Assembly: GCF_001659605.2 (NCBI RefSeq)
Contig: NC_035171.2
Span: 1,185,050 to 1,249,049, forward strand
Origin: Manihot esculenta
Lineage: Eukaryota; Streptophyta; Magnoliopsida; Malpighiales; Euphorbiaceae
Length of the DNA stretch: 64,000 nucleotides
Direction: 5' to 3'
Made by a program: the position numbers and the translations under genes
Notes under the pieces: generated by a model
Databases searched by the model: none
Seen by the model: the letters and a program-made list of their open reading frames with translations, nothing else
What the model was told of the DNA's origin: nothing
In this document: one piece after another, positions 10,184 through 21,334 of the stretch
Position numbering within the stretch: the first letter of the stretch is position 1
Layout: each line of letters begins with the position of its first letter

Positions 10184-11281
10184 ATGTGGCGTATTGTGTC
10201 AAATCTTCTTCAGAGAACATCATCATCTAAAACACCTATGCTCTCCCATTCCCCTCTCAAACACTTCACTTTCCTGACCCATCAATTTTCTGAAATCACG
10301 TCCATAAAATACCAAAAGCAACAGCAACTCCCATTGCTTGTTCTTTTGCACCACATTTCAAATTTGGCCTCCAGGCCTAGCTTGTCAATATGGAGGCGGA
10401 AGAAAGAGATGGGCAAAGAGGGGTTAATTGTGGCCAAGGAGCTCAAGAGACTCCAATCAGACCCTGTCCGTCTGGATTGGTTCATCAAGTCTCAAGTTTC
10501 TCGCTTGCTCAAGTCTGATCTTGTTGCTGTTCTTGCTGAGTTTCAGAGGCAAGACCAGGTTTTCCTCTGCATGAAGGTTTGCTTCTGTTTCTTTCTTACT
10601 TCTTCTTCTTCTTCTTTTTTTTTTTTTTTTTTTTTTTGAGTCAGGTGGAGAATTTTGAAACGAAATAACTCTTTGTTGGGCTTCTAACAAAACTAGAGAC
10701 AAGAACTTTCAAACTTAAGCTTTTGGGTGTTGTTTGTCTTTTGAGAACTTCAAAGAATTTTATTAAGAGGGACAATTATTCTCGCTGGTGTATGATTTTG
10801 CAATAACTTTTGCTTCCCCCTTTCCTTGAGCATATGAAATATTAACTGAACATCTTTATTTGTTCTTCAGTTATATAATGTAGTGCGTAAAGAAATATGG
10901 TATCGGCCAGACATGTTCTTCTACAGGGACATGCTTATGATGCTTGCAAGAAACAGGAAGGTTGAGGAAGCGAAGGTGGTTTGGCAAGATTTGAAGAGGG
11001 AGGGAGTTTTATTCGACCAACACACTTTTGGCGACATCATTAGAGCATTCTTAGATAGTGGATTACCGTCAGAAGCAATGGACATATACGAGGAGATGAG
11101 ACATTCTCCTGATCTTCCATTATCTTTGCCTTTTCGTGTGATCTTAAAAGGTCTCATTCCATACCCAGATTTAAGAGAGAAGGTGAAAGATGACTTCTTA
11201 GAACTTTTTCCGAACATGATTGTCTATGACCCAGCTGAAGACTTATTTGAAGATCAACATAGGGGAAGTGAAGATGATTAG
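10184..11281 (+). CDS. Short PPR protein, THA8-like (At1g62350 type), organelle-targeted
   Basis: Two coding exons, 10184-10576 and 10871-11281, with a phase-0 GT-AG intron, give 267 aa. The first ATG in frame (MWRIVSNLLQR) opens an Arg/Ser-rich, acid-poor N terminus of about 60 residues, typical of a plastid or mitochondrial presequence. The open frame extends upstream to 10100 without an ATG. The body (KELKRLQSDPVRLDWFIK, then LLKSDLVAVLAEFQRQDQVF, then RPDMFFYRDMLMMLARN and FGDIIRAFLDSG) matches the short pentatricopeptide proteins related to THA8, which have only four or five PPR units. Known relatives bind RNA and some assist group II intron splicing in plastids; the specific target here is unknown. 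An acidic tail (DLFEDQHRGSEDD) ends it. A poly-T run of about 22 nt lies near the start of the intron. Confidence 0.88.
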
Positions 11282-14275
11282 AGGTGGATGAAGTGCTTGC
11301 TACATATTAGGACACAATATTGATTTGTACTATGCCATAATAATGTCCATTTAGCCTTTTGATAGAAGTGGGCAAGAATGCGAGGTTCTCTAATTTTATT
11401 AAATTACTCCTTTGCCTGCATGTTAGTGCTAATATTAAAATATTTTATATTATTATTATATAAAATAGTATAAAGTTATTTTATAAAATAACATAGTTTT
11501 TTTTATATGAATTCACCTTTAGGAGTAAAATATTTTTTATATATGTATTCAGATTGCATGAACTGAATATAAGAATAAAATCTACCACAATTTTTAAAAA
11601 TGTTGAATTATATTTTAAGATAACAACATTTGTAAAACTTCTCAACAACTAGTTTTGAATGTGAAACTATATTATTTTTATTCATTGTATAAAGTATTTA
11701 CTTCATATCTCTGCACTTCGTACTCTTCAAAGGTGGTCACATATTGTGAATAAGTATTAGTCAACCCAGCTATAACAACGTGTACATTTCTATTGAATTC
11801 TTTATTTCCAGCTGTGAGCACTGTCCTTACAGCATCTCGAAGACGCCTCCAAGCCATTGTTGTGAATTCTGTTTGAAGGTGTATCCTTTCTATTCAAATT
11901 AATTCAAATAATTTCTGAATTTATTTTTTATTTAAAATTAATTGTTATCTCATAATTTTTTCTACTAACGTTTTTATTAAAATTTTACTATGCCGAATTA
12001 GATATAGTCATCAAGTCATGATCGAACTTTTAAATATTGTGGTTCACTAGTGTTCGGGCGGCTTTATTGCATCTTGCATGGATAACTCTTTTTTTGTACC
12101 AGCTTCGTATAATTTTTTTGATTTAGAGTGAAATGTAATAGTTAGATTCAAATTGATTTAAATAAATTTTAAATTTATTTTTCATTTTAACTCAAAATAA
12201 TTAACTCAAATTATTTACAATAAAAATAAAATTTTTATAATATTTAATTTTAAAAATATATTAAAATATTTCTAATATTTTTTAAAAAATTATTAATTAG
12301 TAATTTTTTTAATTTTAGTCATTAAATATTTTATTATTATTTAATTTCTGTAATTTAAAAAAAATTATTAATTAATTATTTTACTCGTCAAATAATGAAA
12401 ATGTTTCGAACACAAATATAATTATTTAAATTTATTTTATTAGAATTGAGTCCGATCGAATATCATGATCAATTGCTATAATTTTATTTAACACATTCAA
12501 TTTACTTATTTTTAATTTATTAAAATAAAATCTATTAATTTTATATTTATTTTTAAAAATATCTATATCATATAATAATATATTTTTAGGAAATAAATTA
12601 TTCATATCATTCCATTTTAAGAAAATTAAATAGGATTACAATAATCTATTTATATGTTATTATAGTTAAAAAAAATAATAATTTTAAAATAAAAAAATAT
12701 TAAATAAAAATTATAGGATGAATTTAATATATATTTAAATATTAAATATTTATTATTTTGGTGACATTTTTAATAATTAATTAATTGTTAATTAATTAAG
12801 ATCAATAAAGGAAGATTGCCAACCTGACATAAAAATCATAATTATTATCTTACCAGGCTGTGTATGTGGACTTCATAACAAAGAGTTTAAGCTATACAAT
12901 TTCTTACACATACAAACGAAAATAGACCACAAGACATATACAGTTAAAAGATAAATTACATGGAATGGAATTTATGAATAAATGATTGCTTTCCTCTCAA
13001 TTTAGAACTACTCAATCAAAGGCTGGCGTAAAATTTAATAAAGAATTAAGTATTTGTTGGCAATGATCATACTTCATTGACCAAACTCCTTTTTGTAGAG
13101 GCTTGAATATGAATATAGGGAAAGAAAAATGGCAGCAGCTAGCTACTCTTTACAGATTAGTTAAGTAGTTAAAAAAAAAAAAAAGAGTGACTCAGAGTCT
13201 GAAATGCACGTAAATTTAAACAATGAATATTAAAAGAAAAGAGTAATTATTATAAATGTGACAGAAATAAAAAGGATGGCTTTATATTGCATGGCTGGGG
13301 TTGGGACTTGGGAGGATGAATATTTGCATCATGGTAGCCGCATGTTTCGCAGTGATTGAAGCTTTCTTTATTTTAGATTTGGAAGGGAAAATTCCTGCCC
13401 AAGTCTATAGTAATAATAGCCTGCACCGAGTTGCAGTAGGGTTTGTTACCCACTTTACAAGTTGCTGCTTTTTGACTCTTGAAACCCATTTCCCAATCAA
13501 AAACAGGAACTTGTTCATTTTAAGTATGTATTTCCTTCTACGGATTTTGGGTGGGAAAATTCAGTCTATCATTATGCCATTCCAATACTACCTATCTTTA
13601 CTTTTCCTTTTGTTTACTTAATATTTCTATCGACTTCCCATTAAACAAGGACCATTCACGTTTCCACATTTTCTTTTCCTTATTCTTTTGAATAGATGCG
13701 AATTTGAATAAATAAATAAAATTAAAGCAACGGTTGAGTTTCATCTGAGTCTCAGAGAGCTTAGAGATGGAATATAGAGCCTAAAATGGAAAAGAATTGG
13801 CCCCACAATCCATTGATCCCTACAGTTGACCAACAACAATATCATTATCAACAAAGCACAAAGGCATGTATCATGGTTTCATATTTACAGACAACAAAAC
13901 GCAGCTTCCCTTCTCTTTCGGCCAGGCATCAGTGTATGGTTTCACCATGATCACGTTTTCCAGGCAACAGATGGATAGCTGTCTAGTAACAGGGCTTCGA
14001 CACTAAAAAGAAAGGGGCAATGCATTGTACCACATGAAATTTCATCTACTTAAGAAAAGGAAATAAGGCCACGAGCATGCATCTTTTTTGGGCATTAACT
14101 AACAAACTGCCAATAGTAACATAAAAAAACCCAAGTGGGCCTACCCAGCATTAACCCCTATACAAGTTCTGTTGAATTCAGGGCACAACTAAGGAGTTTT
14201 ATAGAAGCGTTCTTCAACTAGCAAAAGCTCCAACGTCTGCTAACCATTCTAAATTTTCACTTCACGGATTAGATA
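11282..14275. other. AT-rich intergenic DNA
   Basis: Space between the convergent PPR and UBC genes. 11400-12830 is AT-rich and includes a degenerate MITE-like stretch (about 12270-12400). An open frame at 13301-13621 is Phe/Leu-rich without a recognisable family and is probably chance. 13850-14275 is probably the UBC 3' UTR (minus strand). Confidence 0.5.
12270..12400. repeat. Partial copy of a MITE-like family
   Basis: The stretch with TTAATTAGTAATTTTTTTAA and TTTTAGTCATTAAATATTTT resembles the body of the better preserved copies at 26.5-26.8 kb and 62.7-63.07 kb (the ATTAATTAGTCCCTCCATTAATTTTA motif). No clear ends are visible, so it is a fragment. Confidence 0.35.
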
Positions 14276-17200
14276 TCAAAGTTGAAGCAATGGCAATGCC
14301 ATTACGATGCCAAAGATGGAAACCAGCAACAACATCACCCAAGTTGGTATTGTCTGCTTCGCATTTCTTCTTGTGTCCTTCATCGTATCAACTCTTTCCA
14401 CGTTTCCCAATGAATTATCAAGTTTTTCTATTGCAGGTCTGGAATTCTCCTCCTGTGGCACCTGCTCTGAAATAATCTGCTCAGAATGCTGTTGCTGGTT
14501 GTACTTCTCCACATATTCTGGAAACAACTTTCTAAAGGTTGAGCTGCTCATAAAAGAATTACCAGTTTAAAAAATAAATATATATATATATATGCATGTA
14601 TGCATTTTTTTTTTTAAAAAGAAAGGAAGAAGAAGAAGAAGAAGAAGAAAGGGCATATAGTAACGAAAGAGGGGGCAGCGAGTTGATGCCAGCTATTGTA
14701 ATAGATCAAAGCTGAAAGAAAGTTAAGATGGCAATGACCACGAAAAGCATCAAACTTTTTAGTGTCCATGCACATGACGGATACAGTGGATGTAGAAACA
14801 AGATACTCTATTTGAAATTGAAAAAATAAGCACAGAAGGAAGAGAAACAACCCACAACCAATAACAATAGCAACAACCAGAAAAGGTGCGTAGCAACTTA
14901 CTTCTTACAATTAAAAGCTAGAGAAGCCTTTGCCAGACGTGCTTTCTCAGCATCAGTAGTGTTCACACTGCCTGTGGTGGGACTGTTGTCCATCTGCATA
15001 ACAAAAATCCAATACTGATAAGAGAACAATTCTAGAGAAAGCTGGAAATGTAAAATTTCATGTATGCTTCGAAGGTTCCAATACAAGGATGCCACTGCAT
15101 TAAGAAGAGCGCAGAGTTCCACCAAAAAAGGGAAAAGAATAACATGATTAAACCACATCACATTAGTCTAGTGAAAATTATAGCATCAGCAAGATCTAAC
15201 CCCACCCAGCACACCCAGGAAAAGAAAAGGCACATACACCATGAAAAGCTATGTGTAAATTAAGTGAGTTGATCAGTGATAGATACAAATGGATTCAGAA
15301 GCTAGATTTAACCCCAATTTCTAAGCAACTGGTAAAGTGAATAGATACAACAAACTCACCATGAAGGAAAGAAGCCCTGTAAGTATGCTGCATTGGTGGA
15401 AAATAGAAGAATTTTAGAACATGGATCTACAGTAACTGCTGCATTACTAATGCTAAATAGTCAAGAGGCAGATAAAATAACAGTGTACAATAGGACATCC
15501 TATATATCATACCAATAAAGACACTCCAAAAAAAATTAATATTTGTTGTACCTTGACGCAGACCACATTGGATTCCAACTTTCTGGATGAACTACATTGT
15601 GAAATAATAAAAAGAAGATCAGTTGTTGGAGGTAAGAAAGCTTTGATTCTACAAACAATATTGTGAACAACTTACAGTCGCTCATAGACAAGCATATTTT
15701 CTTTTGAGTCCCAAAGCGTCCATTGGGAGTAATCATGCTACAGAATATTTTAAAAGTTAAGAGAATTAAAAGAAAGTGCATTGCCCCTTTAAAAGGAAAA
15801 ATTTTTGAAATGATATTATATCCCAAAAAAAATAAAGCAACAAGAAAAATATTACGTGATTCCAGGAGGTTTGTAGGGATATTCTGGAGGAAACTTGATC
15901 TTTCCGTAGTAATATCCACCTAAACAAATCATTACCCATTACCATTACACCAACCGAAAAATTGACATCAGATTCTCAATTGTGCCATATAATCACATCA
16001 AAAAAATAATATTGGAATGCATAGGTTCAGTGAAAACGCTACATCTACAATTAACAAACCTGCAAAAGGTGTTCCTTCACTTCCCTCCAACACATAATCT
16101 GGATTGTCATTGAAAAAGTTTTAGTACCGCCAGTATTAAAAGAGCATCTCAGTATATCAATAACATTACTAGAAAGCAACAGGGATCCCACAAGAGATCA
16201 AAAAATAAGGTCAACAAATTTTGAGCAGCTATTAGAACATGTCAGGGTGAATCAAATATATAAACTGAGCTTGGTATAGGTACCAAATTGACCAGGCAGC
16301 AAAAAGATCACTCAACATAGTTCGCCAAAGTCTTGAGAGGAGAAGAATATTGTTTGCACACCTAATTAAATGACACTGCAAAAGTTTATTTTTTATCAGT
16401 GGATCAATGTTGAAACTCCCTCGCTTTTAAACAACTCTGGTACTCAGATAAAATACTTTATCTCTGATTTCTAACACCTCATGCGCCATTCTCAGTCATC
16501 AGTTCAAAGAAGATGTTGCTCTGCAGAGCCCAATGATTATGACAAGCCAGTCTTGTTGCGGGAGATATCACATCTCACTTCATTACCCAACTCTTTTAGT
16601 CCTATGAGAAACCAAATCTCTCTCTACCCAATGGCAGAGAACTCATTTACATCATGCACATGTTCAATCCATAACATATAGCTTCTCCAAAGCATGTGTT
16701 AATGCATTCACCCTAGTGCACATATAGGACCTAGTAGAATTCAAAGAATCAATTTGGGCTGCACACAATTATTCTTTTCTTCTTTTTTTTTTTTAAAAAA
16801 AAAAAAAAACAGTTGCATATACATATTCTAGTTCACCTTTTCCCTAAAATACGTCAACCAGTATCCCAAGCAAGTGTGATAAATACACAGGCATCTAAGT
16901 TGGGATGCAATATGTTGCTCAAAGCACATACAAAATCCTTTTTCTTAATTAAATTGCAGAAATTTACTTAAACCCCAGGAACAAATTCTCCCAGAGGTTA
17001 AATCCACTTTTAATATCTCTTTGCTACATCATTCTACTTATAAAATATAGGAGGGAATAAAGTCGTCAGGACATAATGGGACTGTAATAGTCCAACATGT
17101 CCATTCAACAAAACCAAAATTGTTAAGGAAAATGTCTTCCATCAATAAGTGCAGTGCCTTAACTAGAAAGGGAGAAAAAAAAAGGTTAAAAAAAAAAAGA

Positions 17201-18160
17201 TCAAAGAAAATGATGAAGATTAAGATGAACTTACGCCACTCAAGAATGTCACTTGGGGAAGGGCGTGCAACAACATGGGAAACTGGCTCCTGCAAGTTCA
17301 TTTTACAAACACTATCAAGTATAAAAACAACTCAAACTAAATTCTTGGATAGCAACAAGAACATTGACTAAAACTATCTAAAATACTTTTACAAAAAAAA
17401 AATCAGTATAATACACTCAAAAATAAGGAAATGTCTTTCTCTTCTTCCCTTTGGATATATATGTGTGTGTATGTACATATTAAAAAAACCTGTATTATGG
17501 ATCTATGGCCAACTAGAAGATATAACGTCAGCTGCCTCATAAAACAAATCAAGTTATGGAACGGAAAAATCCTAGAAATATGAATGCGCTTGCTTCAGAT
17601 TAAAAGTGACCAAAGGCACTGTGGTACAGAAATATGCCATGCATCCAACATATGGGCTAAAATAAGTGCTATGATATCAGGAAACCATATTAAAATCCCA
17701 TGTAAATAAACATAAATTTTACAGACAGTTAAAACAATAGACCTCTAGAAGATGCTAAACTGAGCTCCAAACTGGACACAAATACCATAATAGATTATGG
17801 CATATGCAATTGGCAAAGAACAACACGTACTTTACATAGTGCTCTATATAATATGAATGCGCTTGCTTCAGATTAAAAGTGACCAAAGGCACTGTGGTAC
17901 AGAAATATGCCATGCATCCAACATATGGGCTAAAATAAGTGCTATGATATCAGGAAACCATATTAAAATCCCATGTAAATAAACATAAATTTTACAGACA
18001 GTTAAAACAATAGACCTCTAGAAGATGCTAAACTGAGCTCCAAACTGGACACAAATACCATAATAGATTATGGCATATGCAATTGGCAAAGAACAACACG
18101 TACTTTACATAGTGCTCTATATTCCTTCTGAAGACGCTTGACACACGATTTTTCAGCCAT
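14276..18160 (-). CDS. UBC34: Tail-anchored E2 ubiquitin-conjugating enzyme, UBC33/34 type (UBE2J2 homologue)
   Basis: Nine coding exons on the minus strand: 18160-18104, 17289-17235, 16098-16060, 15919-15856, 15737-15676, 15591-15552, 15387-15360, 14993-14902 and 14543-14276. Together they are 705 nt, 234 aa, in frame throughout. The protein starts MAEKSCVKRLQKEYRALCK and carries the UBC fold with GGYYYGKIKFPPEYPYKPPG, then KKICLSMSD with the active-site Cys at about residue 87, and ESWNPMW. As in the UBC6/UBE2J family, TPNGRF stands in place of the usual HPN. The C terminus ends in a hydrophobic anchor (TWVMLLLVSIFGIVMALPLL), which puts the enzyme on the cytosolic face of the ER. Family role: E2 for ER-associated degradation. 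Arabidopsis has two close paralogues, so 33 versus 34 is not resolved. Intron 1 holds a 273-bp perfect tandem duplication. Confidence 0.95.
17578..18123. repeat. Perfect 273-bp tandem duplication spanning the UBC exon 1 donor
   Basis: Copy 1 (17578-17850) and copy 2 (17851-18123) look identical over about 270 bp by direct reading. Copy 2 includes the last 20 nt of coding exon 1 and its GTACGT donor (18103). Copy 1 therefore carries a second exon-end plus donor (GT near 17830) inside intron 1. Reading from the true donor into the intron meets a stop after about 11 codons, so use of the copied donor would truncate the protein. Confidence 0.93.
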
Positions 18161-19130
18161 TCCACGACACAACTTTAAAAATGAAGTGGTCACTGCACGA
18201 ACAGCAAAGCTGTATTCCTTTTTATTTAATCCAAAACCACAACAAGGTAGCTGGCCTATAAAAAGAGAATAATTAATCAGATACAACTGACAAATGAAAG
18301 AAAAAAGAGTGACATTAGAGAACCAACATCAACATAAATAAGTAGTCAGTGCTGCTTCTAATTCAACAACAAATGCATAAAAAGCATCCAATCTAGAAAA
18401 ATTCTTAGTAGGAAAATCAAGGAAATGTAAAGCCAGACTTTGTTATATGAGGTGCAAGATTCACTGATTATGTATGTAATTGCATAAATATAATACAATC
18501 TCCATGCAATCCGTATAGAAATCTAATAACAGTATAACACCTAATCTCTCTAGCTTGTCCATAATAAGAGTGAATACAGTCAATGTTCTAAAATTAAGGT
18601 TGCTAAATGAGCCTTTCCAATTATTCAATCCAATTGTGATAAACAAACCATATGCATATTAATTGTAGGGCACCAAATTAGCCAAAAGAAAAAGTAAGGA
18701 GATCAATGTACATGATGGTGTGATTAACTTACAATCGAAGCTAAAGGGATCAATTCTGGATTAACCAATTGGCATCTAACAAATGAAGTCGTCAAAACGA
18801 AAAAGAAGAATCAACCAAATCCAATACAAATACAATAACAGTAACAGAGGGATCGACCTCAAACACAAAATCGAAAGGGGGAAATTGAGGAAAAACAAAA
18901 TAAGGAAGGGAAAAGATTAACAGAGACAAGAATTGCATTTACCGTATAAATATGAATAGGGCGAAGACTGGAAGGGGAAAGCAAAACAGCAAGAAACGAA
19001 GAAGATAAGATAATGACAAAATGTAACAGAAACAGATGGGATTCACCTGTTTTCTAAAATGATAATCAGTAAATTAATCTAAGGATAGAGAGAGAAAGAG
19101 GGGGTGAACGTTGAACTCAAAGGGTGCTGT
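18161..19130 (-). promoter_or_regulatory. UBC 5' leader with probable 5' UTR intron and promoter
   Basis: On the minus strand, a donor-like CAG|GTGAAT at 19047/19046 and an acceptor CTTTTTATAG|GCCAG with exon starting at 18255 suggest a leader intron of about 790 bp before the ATG at 18160. A GA/CT-rich leader lies at about 19080-19110. The promoter would lie right of about 19130. Inferred from splice motifs only. Confidence 0.45.
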
Positions 19131-19334
19131 TATTGGACTGTCATCGGTGACATACGCAATGCCTCGTTGGAGTCAGCCCGATTAAGCAACGCGTCGTTTT
19201 AGTGATCACTACGCCATCACTTTATCACCGAGCTCATGCGCCTGACATGTGAATGGCTTTGGGTCTGGTTTTAGATTGACTTATCGGCGGAATTTATGAA
19301 AATATATATATACATATATCGCTTTCATAATTCT

Positions 19335-19990
19335 GAGGTTGAAATATTCTTTAAAATTTTAGTTAATAAATTGTGCTCTCGGTGGGGGTTAAAACCTGAT
19401 GAGTGCCGAATTTTTGACCCCGGTTACGATTGGGTCCTAAAAAAATAAATAGGACTAAAATCTATTAAAACTCTCTAATCGTCGTGATTAAAGTAGTTCG
19501 GATTAGTCTATTGTCTGAATTCATAAAAAACATAGCTTATGTCGATAACGTGATACAAAATAGAAGAAATTAAATGTTTGTATATATAGGACAATAAAAA
19601 AAAATTAAAAAAAAAATACGTTACCCTTCAAACTAAGTTTACATACATCTATAAATTCTATTCTCTCTACATGAGAGGTTGAAATATTCTTTAAAATTTT
19701 AGTTAATAAATTGTTTTCTCGGTGGGTGTTAGAACTTGATGACCATCGGATATTAGCACCGGATTAAAATCAAATTCTGAAAAAATAAATAGGTTTAAAA
19801 TTTATTAGGATCTCTAAATCAGCTATCTAACGCATTGAAGAGAAATTAAATGGTCATCTGATAAAAATGAATACGTTGATATGTTTGTACATACGAAATA
19901 ATTAAAACAAAAAAAAAAAAATATGTGATCTTTCAGACTAAGGTTATACGCCTATGAACTCTATTCTCTTTAAATTTCAAAACATCCAAA
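19335..19990. repeat. Diverged tandem repeat, 340-bp period
   Basis: Copy A (from 19335) and copy B (from 19675) both open with GAGGTTGAAATATTCTTTAA, continue with TTTTAGTTAATAAATTG and CTCGGTGGG(G/T)GTTA, and end with similar ACTAAG...TCTATTCTCT stretches. The ends are well matched and the middles diverged. No ORF. Probably a decayed non-autonomous element in tandem. Confidence 0.75.
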
Positions 19991-19999
19991 CTTTAGAAA

Positions 20000-20985
20000 T
20001 ATAGAATTTGACTGATTTGTTCTTAACATTATCCATATTAAGTGTTAATGTATAATTAAACCCATTTTGATAAATAAGTATAGAATTTTTCAGCTATCGA
20101 CAGTTTCTATGTAGAGATATGCAAAAAAAACTAAAGGGGTGATAAATGCATTAATGAGCGTTTTGTTTAATGTTTTAATGCACCGTTTGATTCGCGGTAA
20201 TATAACATATTGTAATTAAATATTTTATTAAATTTTAATAAAAAATTTTAATTATATTATATTACATAGTGTACTAAATATAGTCTAATGGTATAACAGC
20301 CTTCTAATTCAGAATATTAAAGCCCATTTGAAGCTGAACCAACATCAGCTTGTAACAACTGTTAATAGACTGGTCAGGGGTTGATTCAAATCAACTGGAT
20401 TAAGATTGGTCTGAGTTAAATTTACAACAGCTTAAATCGGTCTTAAACTTTATATAAGGGTCCGGTTTCAGTTATCTAATCTTCCTCCAAATTAGCAGTT
20501 TAGTTTCAGTTAAAATCTTTTTTTTTTTTTTAAAAAAAAAAAAAGAGACTTTGTTGCAGATGTAAAAACATGATTGAATTAAACTGGATCAAACTACTAA
20601 CAGTTAGAATCTATATTGAATTAAATCAAAATCCTGAACCGATCGGGTCAAAACCGCAGGCCAAGTCTGGCTGTTAGTAGGATGGCAAAGCTGTTGTGGG
20701 CTCATGGGATCCAAAGACTTGCCTCTGGAAAAACTGGCTTAGCAGAATATAATACTAACCCATTGAGCTCTACTCCCCAAAAAGAAAATAATAACAATAT
20801 CACGTGATAAATCACATGACTCTCTCAGTCTCTCCTACTTGTTTGTCATCAGTCATCCAAAATCAGGAGGTCACAGACACAAAATTGTAGTAGTCAAAGT
20901 AGAGCACATGATCCCACTGGCATCAGATCCCAATTCAGATTTTTACAATTTTGTTGAACTTTCAGGTTAAGCATAAACCACCAAC
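20000..20985. other. Intergenic DNA and upstream region of the small-peptide gene
   Basis: No ORF. It contains a T(n)A(n) self-complementary run near 20517-20545. 20780-20985 is GC-richer, with a G-box and a W-box-like motif, and is the likely promoter of the gene at 21077. Confidence 0.5.
20801..20806. promoter_or_regulatory. G-box CACGTG
   Basis: A perfect CACGTG lies 271 bp upstream of the small-peptide ATG, followed 10 bp later by a second E-box-like ATCACATGAC. A W-box core (TTGACT on the minus strand) is at 20892-20897. These are bHLH/bZIP and WRKY sites respectively. Motif-based only. Confidence 0.4.
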
Positions 20986-20992
20986 TATTTAA
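20986..20992 (+). promoter_or_regulatory. TATA-like box of small-peptide gene
   Basis: TATTTAA lies 85 bp upstream of the ATG at 21077, a plausible distance for a short leader. Confidence 0.4.
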
Positions 20993-21076
20993 GTTGTCTC
21001 AATAAGCAGTTTTCACTCTTCAAAACAGTTCAAGAACTTCCAGGTCAGCTCATACTCACACAGGACATTATCAAAT

Positions 21077-21334
21077 ATGAAGCGATACTCAACAATCCTA
21101 GCTGCTCTTGCTCTTTTGCTTACAATCTTTCTGTCTGGTTGGCCAAATAAGGCTCAAGCAGAGGGTCGTCCCATCCCTCAGGCATCTTCATCTTCCACTT
21201 CAACATCATTCATGGCTTCAACTTCACAAGCTTTCAGGGATATCCCAGTGGCTGAGAAGAATCCATTCAAGCAAGTTGATTCCAGCTTCAGAAAAATACC
21301 TCCCAGCACTTCCAATCCTACACAGAACAAGTAA
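21077..21334 (+). CDS. Small secreted peptide precursor candidate (85 aa), unknown family
   Basis: Intronless ORF of 85 codons plus stop. Residues 1-28 form a clean signal peptide: MKRYS, then a Leu/Ala core, then small residues AQA before a likely cut ahead of EGRP. The middle (about 36-52) is a Ser/Thr-rich spacer without cysteines. The C-terminal third has a twofold repeat spaced 18 residues apart, FRDIPVAEKNP (53-63) and FRKIPPSTSNP (71-81), followed by TQNK. A short, cysteine-free secretory precursor with a conserved-looking C-terminal motif is the layout of plant signalling peptides (CLE, IDA, PIP, CEP). The IPPSTSNP tail faintly recalls the IDA PPS core but is not a match. No function is assigned. 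A promoter with TATA-like, G-box and W-box motifs lies just upstream, which supports a real gene. Confidence 0.72.
   Translation: MKRYSTILAALALLLTIFLSGWPNKAQAEGRPIPQASSSSTSTSFMASTSQAFRDIPVAEKNPFKQVDSSFRKIPPSTSNPTQNK

Noticed and set aside
13301..13621. 106-codon plus-strand ORF with hydrophobic stretches
   Set aside because: Starts at a chance position, T-rich composition gives pseudo-membrane segments, no promoter or homology recognised.
14614..15919. Minus-strand ORFs MFLFLLCLFF..., MMWFNHV... and MDITTER...
   Set aside because: They are read-throughs from UBC introns into exons. Only the spliced parts match the E2 family.
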